From: Flavobacteriales bacterium
Lineage (GTDB): Bacteria; Bacteroidota; Bacteroidia; Flavobacteriales_D; Parvicellaceae
NCBI GenBank assembly: GCA_025210295.1
Contig: JAOASC010000020.1
Coordinates: 1-64,000 of the forward strand
Length of the DNA: 64,000 nucleotides
Direction of reading: 5' to 3'
This document shows, piece by piece, positions 8,665 to 17,600 of this stretch. Positions within the stretch are counted from its first letter, which is position 1, and every line of letters starts with the position of its first letter. Below the pieces are notes generated by a model. It was not told the DNA's origin, searched no databases, and worked only from the letters and a program-made list of their open reading frames with translations. Made by a program: the position numbers and the translations under genes.

Positions 8665-9805
8665 AGTTTGGATCAGAAAACTTTGGATTATTTACAAAGT
8701 CTTCATCTGTTAATGTTAATAAGAAAGCTTTTAGATCTAATCGGTCTTGTGGATTTAATTGAACCCCACCTACTCCAATATTTTTCATTAATGGATCCAG
8801 TGTTGGTGAATATTGTAACCCTACACTATAATGGTTAATGACATCATCAATGGTTTGAAATCTCCCATCGTGCATATATGGAGCCGTATAAATTAAGTTC
8901 CTTAATGATGGAGTTTTAAATTTCCCCTTATCTGCGGGATCTCCTGTTACTGCTTCACGACCTATATCCGTAAAAGTAGCATCTAAACCATTGTTATGAT
9001 ATAAATTATCGGTCCATAAAGGGTTATATGGATCTCCATGACAATGAAAACAATCCCCACCAGATTCATCCATAAAAATATTATACCCACTCAGTTCTGA
9101 TGGTGTTAGCTGTGCTTCACCTCTTAAATATTTATCAAATTTAGAATTTCCAGAAACAAGCGTTCTCTCGAACTGAGCGATTGCCTTAACAACCATAATA
9201 GAATCTATCTGATCAGTTCCAAAAACTTGTTTAAACAGTTTTGGATACTCGGCATCTGCCTGCAATTTTGAAACGACATTAGGCCAGATTTCATGCATTT
9301 CTATAGGATTAACAACTGGATCATGTGCTTGCCCTTCAATAGTCGCTGTTCTTCCATCCCAAAAATACTCGTCATTATAATTCCATGCCATATTAAATAA
9401 AGGCATTGCATTCCTATTTCCTTGAATACCATCTATCCCTGTACTGAATTGATCAGGGTCTGTGAAAGCATTTTCTTGTTTATGACAACTGGCGCAGTTT
9501 TGCGAATTATCTCCTGACAATTTCTTCTCATAAAATAACTTCCGTCCTAGTTCGACTCCTTCTTCTGTTAATGGGTTATCCTCTGGTAAGTTTGGGGCTG
9601 GTAAGTATTGGTTTAAGGTATAAGGCACTTCTAATGAATAAGCTGTCGGATTATAAATTTCATATTCGCATGATCCATCATCCTTAACAGCCTCTACATC
9701 ATAATTCAATGCAGAATCATCAGTACACCCCTTAGGCTTTCTACAACTTGTAAAAACTATTGAAACCCCAACAAGTGCCCATCCTATTTTATAAAATATA
9801 CGCAT
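8663..9805 (-). CDS. MbnH-like dihaem cytochrome c peroxidase-family lipoprotein
   Basis: 380 residues. The signal peptide ends in a lipobox (IVFTSC) and is followed by a short anchor module GCTDDSALNYD...DDGSCEY. The catalytic part has two c-type haem sites: CASCH (about residue 103) and CFHCH (about 253), with family motifs LGRKLFYEKKLSGD, FWDGR and TPSLRNLIYTAPYMHDGR. This is the dihaem peroxidase/MauG family. The adjacent MbnP-like gene points to the MbnH branch, which in methanotrophs oxidises a tryptophan of MbnP to kynurenine at a copper site. Electron-donor and peroxide use cannot be read from sequence. Length is normal. It is the last gene of the copper-type group; a hairpin separates it from the MbnP-like gene. 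Confidence 0.88.
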   Translation of the reverse strand: MRIFYKIGWALVGVSIVFTSCRKPKGCTDDSALNYDVEAVKDDGSCEYEIYNPTAYSLEVPYTLNQYLPAPNLPEDNPLTEEGVELGRKLFYEKKLSGDNSQNCASCHKQENAFTDPDQFSTGIDGIQGNRNAMPLFNMAWNYNDEYFWDGRTATIEGQAHDPVVNPIEMHEIWPNVVSKLQADAEYPKLFKQVFGTDQIDSIMVVKAIAQFERTLVSGNSKFDKYLRGEAQLTPSELSGYNIFMDESGGDCFHCHGDPYNPLWTDNLYHNNGLDATFTDIGREAVTGDPADKGKFKTPSLRNLIYTAPYMHDGRFQTIDDVINHYSVGLQYSPTLDPLMKNIGVGGVQLNPQDRLDLKAFLLTLTDEDFVNNPKFSDPN

Positions 9806-9817
9806 TACTCAATTTAC

Positions 9818-9852
9818 AAAAAAAGCCTAGCCTACACAAGAGACTAGGCTTT
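9818..9852 (-). terminator. Intrinsic terminator or processing hairpin between MbnP- and MbnH-like genes
   Basis: Read on the minus strand: AAAGCCTAG (9852-9844), a 13-base loop, CTAGGCTTT (9830-9822), then further T residues to about 9818. The 9-base-pair stem is perfect and followed by a T tract. It sits 20 bases after the MbnP-like stop and 17 bases before the MbnH-like start. No separate promoter fits in between, so it probably attenuates or stabilises the upstream message. Confidence 0.7.
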
Positions 9853-9872
9853 ATAATTAATATTCCACTTGA

Positions 9873-10733
9873 TTATTGTGTTACTGAACCAAAACTAAAT
9901 ACTGTACGTCCATTTTGATTCATCAAAATTTGTGCATTATAGTTAGGCATTAACATCGCGTGCATTGCATCTAAATCCCATTGATTAGGGTTTTTAAACC
10001 ATTCAGCAAAATTCATATCTATATTAATCGAAGCATCATTTGATAAATTAAATGACTGATTTAATTTTACATAGAAATGATTCGCTTCATGTGTTCCATT
10101 ATTTGAAGCCGTTCCATTATGAAATGCAAAAGCAGTAGTATCATTATTAGATTCAATAAATTTCCCTTCAAACTTCAAAAAGTGATATCCTCCACCAATC
10201 ATTGCAGGCCATGACCAACTTGCTGCGTTTAAATCTGCATAAGCTCCATCAGTATTATCAGCTTCATCAAATCCCCAAGTAAATCCTATTCCTGTATAAT
10301 CTCCATAAGGAACATGAACATCATCAGGAAAAGAATAAGCAAATGAATTGGTATTATCAAAATCTACAAAATTATATCCTTCAACAACTATACTGTCCCC
10401 GTCAGCTTTATACAAAACAAAATCAGAAACTAAATACTGAATTTTAGTGATGCTATGCGTTGTTCCCATATCATTCGTATACTTCAAGTCATTGAAATCG
10501 GATGGCATTATTGTAGCTCCATCATATTTATGATTCATTTTAATCATCACATGACTTCCATCATGTCCATCTCCTGATGTTGTATCAAACTCACATGAAC
10601 CATCATCTTTTTTAGCATTAGCATCATAATTTGTTGCTGCTGAATCTGTACATCCTTTCTTTTTACAAGATGTAGTACCTAAAGCTAAACTTACCCCTAA
10701 AATTCCTGCTATTAATATTTTTGTATTTTTCAT
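9873..10733 (-). CDS. MbnP-like copper-associated lipoprotein
   Basis: 286 residues. Lipobox LALGTTSC, then Lys-rich KKK and the module GCTDSAATNYDANAKKDDGS, almost the same as in the MbnH-like partner. The body starts VMIKMNHKYDGATIMPSDFN and has YLVSDFVLY, GIGFTWGFD and the tryptophan-rich block SWSWPAMIGGGYHFLKFEGK, the hallmark of the MbnP (MXAN_0976-like) family, with several His and Met residues able to bind copper. In characterised relatives a Trp is turned into kynurenine by MbnH to build a tight copper site; which Trp would be used here is not determined. It lies 11 bases downstream of the barrel gene, so it is co-transcribed with it. Confidence 0.85.
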   Translation of the reverse strand: MKNTKILIAGILGVSLALGTTSCKKKGCTDSAATNYDANAKKDDGSCEFDTTSGDGHDGSHVMIKMNHKYDGATIMPSDFNDLKYTNDMGTTHSITKIQYLVSDFVLYKADGDSIVVEGYNFVDFDNTNSFAYSFPDDVHVPYGDYTGIGFTWGFDEADNTDGAYADLNAASWSWPAMIGGGYHFLKFEGKFIESNNDTTAFAFHNGTASNNGTHEANHFYVKLNQSFNLSNDASINIDMNFAEWFKNPNQWDLDAMHAMLMPNYNAQILMNQNGRTVFSFGSVTQ

Positions 10734-10743
10734 TGTATTTTTT

Positions 10744-11676
10744 TTAAAAATTGTAATTTAATCCTACAGACGTTCTGTAGGTTGTAAATAATTGTGTATC
10801 TCCATTTAATTGAGTAGCATACACATGTTGGTATTGAGCACTTAAGCTCCAATTGTTTTTATATAATTTAAGACCAATATTCCCAAAAAAGGTTGCTCCA
10901 CCTGAATCATTAATGATCGCCTGTTCATAATCTTTCTCAAACTTTTCGACATAAGATCCCAAAAATGGCATCAATACTAGTCCTTTTACTTCTTTAATGT
11001 AAAAGATATTAGCATTAAGGTTTAAGGTGTTTCCATATCTAAAATTATCTTGATTATAGGTATTAAACTTAATATTAAGATTCGTTGAAAACCCTAGACT
11101 TTTATACCTAAAAGCATAAGTCGTCAAGAACAAAAAATCCCAACTTCCTGAACCTGGCTGCAAATCTAAATTTGGCGTTCCAAAAGCATATGATTTAGAA
11201 ATACTTCCTAATGGTAATTTTACCCCTCCTCCAATAGTAACTCTATGAGTTATATTTTGAGTTGTATCTGAAGTTTGCTTAGTATTATACAATTGATAGG
11301 TTTGAATCAATAATGGATCTCCTAATCCTTTGATCCTATATTTTGCTAATCCGTCAATCTTTTCAGTATTATCTACTATAGGTAAGGTAAACATTGTCTT
11401 CCACCTATCTTTCAGATAAAAAGTACCTCTTAATTCATACGTTTTATAGATGTCTATTACTTCTTTATTTAATAATTGGCTGGTTTCTACTCCTCCGTGT
11501 TTTAATAATACTTGACCTAATTCATTATACTTTCCATACATAAATCTTGAATGATGGTAAAATCCAAATGAATTTCGATAATCATTAGGTGATATATTTA
11601 AATATACATTACAATTATCACACGAATAAGCAACAAACGAACGAATTATTAATAAAATAAGAATTGTTTTCTTCAT
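10744..11676 (-). CDS. Outer-membrane barrel protein of the copper-type group
   Basis: 310 residues with a signal peptide (MKKTILILLIIRSFVAYS) followed at once by CDNC, a possible metal-binding pair at the mature N-terminus. The rest is a succession of short amphipathic strands (FGFYHHSRFMYGKY, YELRGTFYLKDRWKTMFTLP, GLGDPLLIQTYQLY) ending in aromatic YRTSVGLNYNF, as in small outer-membrane beta-barrels of the transporter/phenol-degradation MetA-like type. Similar barrels are often encoded next to MbnP/MbnH pairs. Here it is immediately upstream of the MbnP-like gene, so a role in moving or sensing copper at the outer membrane is a reasonable inference. Substrate is not shown. Confidence 0.75.
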   Translation of the reverse strand: MKKTILILLIIRSFVAYSCDNCNVYLNISPNDYRNSFGFYHHSRFMYGKYNELGQVLLKHGGVETSQLLNKEVIDIYKTYELRGTFYLKDRWKTMFTLPIVDNTEKIDGLAKYRIKGLGDPLLIQTYQLYNTKQTSDTTQNITHRVTIGGGVKLPLGSISKSYAFGTPNLDLQPGSGSWDFLFLTTYAFRYKSLGFSTNLNIKFNTYNQDNFRYGNTLNLNANIFYIKEVKGLVLMPFLGSYVEKFEKDYEQAIINDSGGATFFGNIGLKLYKNNWSLSAQYQHVYATQLNGDTQLFTTYRTSVGLNYNF

Positions 11677-11738
11677 TTATTTAATCTTTAAGTAACCAAA
11701 GGTTACGAATTCGTTAGTTTTACTAGAATTGTAATTGA

Positions 11739-12125
11739 TTAAATAAAAATTGGAGGTCTGAAGATAGGAGATAAATATTGGTTATTCGTATACGAAGCGA
11801 TTAAATAAGAGGGAGACTGTTCTTCTTGTTTATCTAAAGCTAATTCTACCTCTTGAATTTGTTGAAAAGCAAGTACAGACACTACAACAGAGAATACTTC
11901 TTCTGTACTGTGCGCAGGGATATTATTTGTCAACTGTAGTTGTTCAGATAAATGACATGATCCTAAACAGTTGAGCTCAGGTTTGGTTTTATTTTCACAA
12001 TACTTCTCTGCGTATTCTTTTTGATTCATGTGATAATCAACCAGCATACATGTCTGAATCATTACTGATAAAAACAATGAAGTAATAAAAAATACAATTA
12101 TACTATTTAGATATAGCTTATTCAC
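11739..12125 (-). CDS. Small membrane-anchored Cys-motif protein, copper-type group
   Basis: 128 residues from a GTG start at 12125 (an in-frame stop lies just before it, and no ATG is available). An N-terminal membrane segment (about 6-28) is followed by the Cys pattern YCENKTKPELNCLGSCHLSE, which belongs to a small Bacteroidota family (pattern C-x-N-K-x-K-P-x-L-x-C-x-G-x-C-x-L) often found upstream of copper-uptake or TonB receptor genes. The C-terminal half is low in pattern and ends SPIFRPPIFI. It is the first gene of the minus-strand group (barrel, MbnP-like, MbnH-like), 62 bases ahead of the barrel gene. Metal binding by the three Cys and a His is an inference. Confidence 0.7.
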   Translation of the reverse strand: MNKLYLNSIIVFFITSLFLSVMIQTCMLVDYHMNQKEYAEKYCENKTKPELNCLGSCHLSEQLQLTNNIPAHSTEEVFSVVVSVLAFQQIQEVELALDKQEEQSPSYLIASYTNNQYLSPIFRPPIFI

Positions 12126-12175
12126 TTAGAACAAAGGTACTCATTAATTCAATATAAAACATGATATTCGTTAGT

Positions 12176-13129
12176 TTACCTTATGTATTTCTCAAAATAT
12201 GCTTTTACATTCTTCTCTATTCTCTGAAGTGCATCCTCCGAGGTTTCCTTCGTAAACTTTTCTCCTGATACTTGCTCATAAAGCTCTATATAGCGTTCTG
12301 AAACAGAAGCAACAAATTCATCCGTCATTTCCGGAACTTGTTGTCCCTCTTTTCCCTGAAAGCCGTTTTCCATCAACCACTCCCTCACAAATTCTTTTGA
12401 TAATTGCTTTTGAGGCTCGTCATTTGCCAACCGCTCATGATAACCTTCAGCATAAAAATATCTAGAAGAATCAGGGGTATGGATTTCATCAATAAGATAA
12501 ATTTTTCCATCTTTTTTACCAAATTCATACTTGGTATCAACTAATATCAGACCTTGCTTAGCTGCCATTTCAGTACCTCTGGCAAACAATTCTCTAGTAT
12601 ATTTTTCGAGCAATACATAATCTTCTTCACTCACAATTCCTTTTGCGATAATATCCTCTCTAGCAATATCCACATCATGCTCTCCAAAATCTGCTTTAGT
12701 AGATGGTGTAATAATTGGCTCTGGAAATTGCTGATGTTCTTTCATTCCTTCTGGCATTGTTACCCCACATAATACTCTTTCTCCAGATTTGTAGGTTCGC
12801 CATGCATGTCCTGTCAAGTAGCCTCTTATCACCATCTCTACCTTAAATGGTTGGCATAAATGACCTACAGTTACATTAGGGTCTGGTGTAGCAATGCTCC
12901 AATTATCAACGATATCTTCAGTAGCTTTTAAAAACTTTGCTGCTAATTGATTTAATACCTGTCCTTTAAAAGGGATTCCTTTGGGTAGAACAACATCAAA
13001 AGCAGAAATCCGATCACTAACTGACATGACTAAGAAGTCATTATTTATGTTGTAAACGTCTCTTACTTTACCTTTGTAAACACTGACTTGATTAGGGAAT
13101 TTAAAATCTGTTTGTGTAATCGCTTTCAT
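12176..13129 (-). CDS. purC: Phosphoribosylaminoimidazole-succinocarboxamide synthase
   Basis: 317 residues, cytoplasmic SAICAR synthetase of purine biosynthesis, joining CAIR and aspartate with ATP. Family blocks are clear: [11 protein letters not shown] near the start, [40 protein letters not shown], and [20 protein letters not shown] followed by [10 protein letters not shown]. The length matches the longer eukaryote/Bacteroidota-type form. It starts at ATG 13127-13129, 28 bases after the phoH-like stop, and is probably transcribed with it. Confidence 0.96.
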   Translation of the reverse strand: MKAITQTDFKFPNQVSVYKGKVRDVYNINNDFLVMSVSDRISAFDVVLPKGIPFKGQVLNQLAAKFLKATEDIVDNWSIATPDPNVTVGHLCQPFKVEMVIRGYLTGHAWRTYKSGERVLCGVTMPEGMKEHQQFPEPIITPSTKADFGEHDVDIAREDIIAKGIVSEEDYVLLEKYTRELFARGTEMAAKQGLILVDTKYEFGKKDGKIYLIDEIHTPDSSRYFYAEGYHERLANDEPQKQLSKEFVREWLMENGFQGKEGQQVPEMTDEFVASVSERYIELYEQVSGEKFTKETSEDALQRIEKNVKAYFEKYIR

Positions 13130-13157
13130 CTCAATTTAGTGATTTGGTTTATTCGTT

Positions 13158-14120
13158 TTATTTGCTCTCCTTTTTCTGTTGAGCACTACTTTTAAATGCT
13201 TTAATAATATGTTTAACTAAACGATGTCGAACAACATCTTGCTCATTTAATTCTACAATTGCAATTCCTTTGATATCTTTTAAAATAGTGGTTGCTATCC
13301 TTAATCCTGACTTCTGATTATACGGTAAATCAACTTGTGTCGGGTCTCCAGTTACAATAAATTTAGCAGACTCCCCCATTCTCGTTAAAAACATCTTAAT
13401 TTGGCTCTCTGTAGCATTCTGCCCTTCATCTAAAATCACAAATGCTTTATCCAATGTACGCCCTCTCATATAGGCTAAAGGAGCAATTTGAATCACGTTG
13501 TGCTCTATATACTCTTCTAGTTTTTCTGGAGTAATCATATCTCTTAAAGCGTCGTACAAAGGCTGTAAATAAGGATCTAACTTATCTTTTAAGTCTCCAG
13601 GTAAAAAACCTAAATTTTCACCTGCTTCTACAGCTGGACGAGTTAAAATAATTTTTCTTACTTCCTTATTCTTAAGCGCTCTTACAGCCAATGCTACAGC
13701 TGTATATGTTTTTCCCGAACCAGCAGGCCCAACCGCAAACAACATGTCATTGTCTGCTATAGCCTCTACCATTTTTCTTTGATTAGGAGTTCTTGCTGAA
13801 ACTTTTAAGCCCTTGTTTCCAAATACCAAAACATCGTTCTTCTTACGATCATCTTCATGCACTCTACTCTTAGCGTTCAGAATATTTTCAATATTACTTT
13901 GTGTGATATTGTTATAACGTTCAAAATGACGAATAATTAATTGAATTGCTTCTTCAAATAATTTGGTGTCTTCATCATTTCCTAAAACTTTCAAAAAATT
14001 ACCTCTATTGATAATTTTCAAACGTGAAAAATGAGCTTGAAGTTGCTTTAAATTAGCATTATTAGCTCCAAGGATATCTACAGGATTTATTCCTTTTATT
14101 TCGATGATTTTTTCGTGCAA
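13158..14120 (-). CDS. phoH: PhoH-like ATPase with N-terminal KH-like domain
   Basis: 320 residues. The first 80 or so residues match the KH-like RNA-binding part of PhoH-L proteins (NPVDILGANNANLKQLQAHF, LKIINRGNFLKVLG). The P-loop ATPase follows, with Walker A GPAGSGKT, LTRPAVEAGENLGFLPGD, Walker B VILDEGQNAT and the GDPTQVDLPY motif. Relatives are linked to RNA metabolism and, with YbeY, to ribosome maturation. The only plausible start is TTG at 14120: an in-frame TAA lies 15 bases upstream and no ATG fits the expected N-terminus. It is divergent from the SAM adenosyltransferase gene and precedes purC. Confidence 0.93.
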   Translation of the reverse strand: MHEKIIEIKGINPVDILGANNANLKQLQAHFSRLKIINRGNFLKVLGNDEDTKLFEEAIQLIIRHFERYNNITQSNIENILNAKSRVHEDDRKKNDVLVFGNKGLKVSARTPNQRKMVEAIADNDMLFAVGPAGSGKTYTAVALAVRALKNKEVRKIILTRPAVEAGENLGFLPGDLKDKLDPYLQPLYDALRDMITPEKLEEYIEHNVIQIAPLAYMRGRTLDKAFVILDEGQNATESQIKMFLTRMGESAKFIVTGDPTQVDLPYNQKSGLRIATTILKDIKGIAIVELNEQDVVRHRLVKHIIKAFKSSAQQKKESK

Positions 14121-14279
14121 ATTCTTGTTTTTTTACTTCAGCCCAAAGTATCTCTTCAATGGTTGCTGATTTTTTATTTTTATTGCTTATTTTTGAGCTT
14201 CAAAATTAATCATACCAATTTATATTTACGACATAATTATTGGTTTTATTTGAATATATTTAGTAATTCTATACAACTG

Positions 14280-14309
14280 TTGAAAAGTCGCAATAAAAGC
14301 GTATTTTTG
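14280..14309 (+). promoter_or_regulatory. Bacteroidota-type promoter of the SAM adenosyltransferase gene
   Basis: TTG at 14280-14282 and TATTTTTG at 14302-14309 are separated by 19 bases, matching the -33/-7 pattern of Bacteroidota housekeeping promoters. The expected transcription start, 5-7 bases downstream, coincides with the ATG at 14315, which implies a leaderless message. Confidence 0.7.
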
Positions 14310-14314
14310 GAAAA

Positions 14315-15151
14315 ATGAGAATAATCACATTAACAACCGACATGGGGCTGAAAGATTACTATGTAGCAGCTGTTAAAGGCGCTATTATCAGTCAATTGCC
14401 CGACGTTCGAATTGTTGATATTAGTCATCAAATAGCCCCTTTTGATATCGCTCAAGCTTCATTTGTTCTTCGTAATTGTTTTAATGAATTTCCAAAAGGT
14501 ACGATACATATAATTGGAATTAACCCTTTTGAAAAAGGAGAAACGAAACATGTATTAATTGAATATAACAATCATTATTTTATTGGTGCCGATAATGGTA
14601 TCTTTTCTTTATTATTTTCAAGAAAACCAGATAAAGTTTTTGAATTAAATATTATTGAAGATACTTTTAATCAATCTTTTCCGACCAAAAATGTTTTTGT
14701 AAAAGCTGCTTGTCACATCGCCAGAGGAGGAACTCCAGAAGTTATTGGAAAACAAGTTGAAGACATTAAAAAGCGTCAGTTATTTAGAGCTACAGCAGAA
14801 AGTAATGTAATTAAAGGAACCGTTATTTATATTGATTCTTATGGTAATGTGATTACCAATATTTCTCAAAAGCTATTCTACGAAATCAAACAAGAGCGTG
14901 ATTTCAAAATCTATTTAACACGCGCTGGTTACACTATTTCTAAAATTAGAAAGAATTATAATGAGGTTCCAGAAGGAGAAAAAGTGGCATTGTTTAGCAG
15001 TTCTGGCTATCTAGAAATTGCCATCAACAAAGGTGTTGAAGGTTCTGGAGGTGGTGCCAATAAACTCTTTGGACTTAAAATTACCGATACCATTACTATT
15101 GAATTTGAAGAAAAGAAACCGGAACCTGAAGAGGATTTTTTCATGCAGTAA
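14315..15151 (+). CDS. SAM hydroxide adenosyltransferase family protein (DUF62)
   Basis: 278 residues. Begins RIITLTTDMGLKDYYVAAVK with the conserved TDxG/D-Y-x-x-A-x-K pattern, then VDISHQIAPFDIAQASFVL, FIGADNGIFSLL, YIDSYGNVITNI and the C-terminal YLEIAINKG, all hallmarks of the DUF62 family. Characterised members hydrolyse S-adenosylmethionine to adenosine and methionine; halogenase relatives need features not sought here. Cytoplasmic. Located head to head with phoH and 24 bases ahead of a methyltransferase-like gene, with which it may be transcribed. Confidence 0.92.
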   Translation: MRIITLTTDMGLKDYYVAAVKGAIISQLPDVRIVDISHQIAPFDIAQASFVLRNCFNEFPKGTIHIIGINPFEKGETKHVLIEYNNHYFIGADNGIFSLLFSRKPDKVFELNIIEDTFNQSFPTKNVFVKAACHIARGGTPEVIGKQVEDIKKRQLFRATAESNVIKGTVIYIDSYGNVITNISQKLFYEIKQERDFKIYLTRAGYTISKIRKNYNEVPEGEKVALFSSSGYLEIAINKGVEGSGGGANKLFGLKITDTITIEFEEKKPEPEEDFFMQ

Positions 15152-15175
15152 CTCCCCTATTAAAGTCTCCTTATT

Positions 15176-15952
15176 ATGAAAAGAATTCACTTATTTGAAC
15201 TTGAAGATTTTAATTGGTTCCCAAATTGGATTCGAGTTCGACTAACAAGAATGCTTAATTTTATGCATAAGTTAGTCAAGACTGAAGATAAATTAATTGA
15301 ATTATTAACCCCTTTAATAAAAGAAAGTCAAAACTTACACATTACTGATTTATGTTCTGGTTCTGGAGGTCCAATGATACCTGTAGTCGAAAGACTTCAA
15401 CAACAAGAACAGTTTAAAAATTTAAGCCTTACGTTAACAGATTTGTATCCACATCATGAAATTGTCAAGCGCTATGAGTCAAACCCGCTCATCAGTTACA
15501 GTTCTCAACCTGTAGATGTAACCAAAGTAAATGCAGACTATAAAGGTTTAAAGACAATGATTTGCAGTTTTCATCACATGACACCAGACAATGCTAAGGC
15601 AATCTTAAAAGCCGCTAGAGATAATAGAGATACCATTTGCATCTATGAAATGAGTGACAACAGACATCCGCTCATCGCTAATGTTTTTACTTTTATCTTT
15701 AATTTTATCAACAGCCTTTTTATTACTCCATTTGTTCGCCCAATGAGCTGGCAACAACTTGTTTTTACCTATATAATACCTATTCTACCTTTAGGTTTTG
15801 CTTGGGATGGAGCTGTTTCTAATGCACGAACCTATACATTAAGCGATATTGATGAGTTGCTTGAGGGGCTTGAGCAAGATGATTATCAATGGGAAAAAGG
15901 TATTATTGCGGGGAAGCTTCCTAGTATGTATTTGATTGGAAAGCCTGTTTAA
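15176..15952 (+). CDS. Class I SAM-dependent methyltransferase-like protein
   Basis: 258 residues. The SAM-binding motif I is ITDLCSGSGGP (about residues 56-66), followed by LTLTDLYPHHEIVKR (motif II acid), a VTKVNADYKGLKTM motif III region and SFHHMTPDNAKAIL. The C-terminal half has a hydrophobic segment (NVFTFIFNFINSLFITPFV) that may contact membrane or lipid. Substrate unknown. Its placement 24 bases after a SAM-hydrolysing enzyme gene may be simple operon packing. The ATG at 15176 is the first reasonable start. Confidence 0.8.
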   Translation: MKRIHLFELEDFNWFPNWIRVRLTRMLNFMHKLVKTEDKLIELLTPLIKESQNLHITDLCSGSGGPMIPVVERLQQQEQFKNLSLTLTDLYPHHEIVKRYESNPLISYSSQPVDVTKVNADYKGLKTMICSFHHMTPDNAKAILKAARDNRDTICIYEMSDNRHPLIANVFTFIFNFINSLFITPFVRPMSWQQLVFTYIIPILPLGFAWDGAVSNARTYTLSDIDELLEGLEQDDYQWEKGIIAGKLPSMYLIGKPV

Positions 15953-16059
15953 TGATTAATTATATTTAGAATTAGGTTGTTATTTTCCTTTACTACATTT
16001 ACCCCAACCGATCATACTTCTACTTGATATTTAAAACTAAAAATACTTAGTTTTATACT

Positions 16060-16452
16060 GTGCTTAAGTTTTTGTGTTTAAATTATATCCTATCTATTAG
16101 TATTATACTATTAGGGCAAGACAGCTCATCTGTATTTATAACCCCTGAAATACCTGCCCAATATAAAATTGGAAGCCAACAATTATTAAATGACATTTAC
16201 AAAAATTTAAAATCCCCAAGCACTCAAGCTGATATAACTGGTAGAGTTTATGTTTCTTTTACTGTTGATACCACAGGGAAAATAACCAACCCAAAAATAA
16301 AAAGAGGCATTAATGAACTCTTTGACAAAGAAGCATTAAGAATTATAAGCTTGCTAGGAGAATGGACTCCTGGGAAATTATATGGCAAAAAAATTAATAC
16401 AAAAATGATCATTCCCATAACCTTTAATTGCAATAGAAGTCCATCTCAATAA
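16060..16452 (+). CDS. Small TonB C-terminal-domain protein, secreted
   Basis: 130 residues. The start is GTG at 16060, with a stop in frame 12 bases upstream and no ATG available. An N-terminal hydrophobic segment ends ILLGQ like a signal peptide. The body (about 40-130) matches the TonB_C fold: DITGRVYVSFTVDTTGKITN, FDKEALRIISLLGEWTPGK and KMIIPITF. There is no proline-rich spanner, so it is not a complete TonB; free-standing TonB_C domains are frequent in Bacteroidota and usually of unknown role. It precedes a TPR lipoprotein gene by about 70 bases. Confidence 0.7.
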   Translation: MLKFLCLNYILSISIILLGQDSSSVFITPEIPAQYKIGSQQLLNDIYKNLKSPSTQADITGRVYVSFTVDTTGKITNPKIKRGINELFDKEALRIISLLGEWTPGKLYGKKINTKMIIPITFNCNRSPSQ

Positions 16453-16523
16453 AATTTTACCATGATTAAATCTTTAGAACTATTCAAATCACTATTTTTG
16501 TTGTCGCAATAAGCATTTTGAAA

Positions 16524-17597
16524 ATGAAAACTATATCAATACTAATATTCCTTTCTATTCTCTTTTTACAATGTAAGACAGGAAACCGCGAAGCCAAAGA
16601 AATTCTTGTTAATCAAGAACATAAAGCCAATGAACAAGAAGACACCTCTAATTCATTAGAAGAAATAGAACAACAAATAATCGAAAACCCAGAAAGTCCG
16701 AACGGTTATACCAAACGTTCCTACTATTATGCTAAACAAGGAGACTTCAAACGTGCTTTGGAAGACATCAGTAGAGCATTAACAATTACACCCGAAGAAC
16801 CTTCTTTAAACTTCACTAAGGCTGAGTTGCTATTTAATCAAGCTGGGATGACGCTTAATGCCTTACTTTATGATCAATCAGAAATCTATTTGAATAACAC
16901 GATAAAACTAGATTCTAGTTATGTAGATGCCTACATACTAAAAGCAAAAATATACATCGGTAGAAAAAATGCTGAAGAAGCTATTGGTAACCTAAGTGAA
17001 GCCATTAAAATTTCACCTACTTTATCAGAGCCGTATGCACTAAAAGGGTTTGTTTATCAGCGTTTAGGAAACACTCAACTGGCTCAATCTTCCTATCAAA
17101 CAGCACTAGAAATGGACGCTAATAATTACGATGCCAATACAGGTTTAGGATACATTTATTATTTAGATACCAATGCTAATGGGCTCATCTATTTTGATGC
17201 AGCTATGCGTTTAGACTCCAATGCTATTGAGCCAGTTAGAAATAAAGGTTTATTATTGAAAAACTTAGGCCGAATTGAGGCTGCAAAAACAGCATTCAAC
17301 CACGTTCTTCAAATTGATTCTTTATTTGAAGAAGCCTATTATAATCTTGGTGTTTGCGAAATTGATTCTTACGACGATAATTTTGAAGAAAAAACTAAGG
17401 ACTCTATTGTCAACAATGCGATTCATTATTTTCAACAAGCGGTAAATATTAACCCTGAATATGTTCAGGCGCTCTATAACCTTGGATACAGTTATGAATT
17501 TAAAGGTGATAAAAAAAGTGCCTTAAAATACTATAAACAAGCCATAGAAATCGCACCTGACTATGAATTGGTTAATGAAGCTCTAAGACGGTTCTAA
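16524..17597 (+). CDS. TPR-repeat lipoprotein
   Basis: 357 residues from ATG 16524 (a TTG two codons upstream is possible). Lipobox ILFLQC places it as a lipoprotein. After a Glu-rich linker the chain carries about seven TPR units, e.g. PNGYTKRSYYYAKQGDFKRA, SEPYALKGFVYQRLGNTQLA and VQALYNLGYSYEFKGDKKSA. TPRs bind partner proteins; none is indicated by the neighbours. It ends 3 bases before the dinB start, so it is probably co-transcribed with it, although the functions look unrelated. Confidence 0.85.
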   Translation: MKTISILIFLSILFLQCKTGNREAKEILVNQEHKANEQEDTSNSLEEIEQQIIENPESPNGYTKRSYYYAKQGDFKRALEDISRALTITPEEPSLNFTKAELLFNQAGMTLNALLYDQSEIYLNNTIKLDSSYVDAYILKAKIYIGRKNAEEAIGNLSEAIKISPTLSEPYALKGFVYQRLGNTQLAQSSYQTALEMDANNYDANTGLGYIYYLDTNANGLIYFDAAMRLDSNAIEPVRNKGLLLKNLGRIEAAKTAFNHVLQIDSLFEEAYYNLGVCEIDSYDDNFEEKTKDSIVNNAIHYFQQAVNINPEYVQALYNLGYSYEFKGDKKSALKYYKQAIEIAPDYELVNEALRRF

Positions 17598-17600
17598 ATA

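Noticed and set aside
14115..14318. Plus-strand ORF of 67 codons before the SAM adenosyltransferase gene
   Set aside because: Composition is random-looking (Phe/Leu/Asn-rich), it overlaps the phoH start, and it covers the promoter of the next gene.
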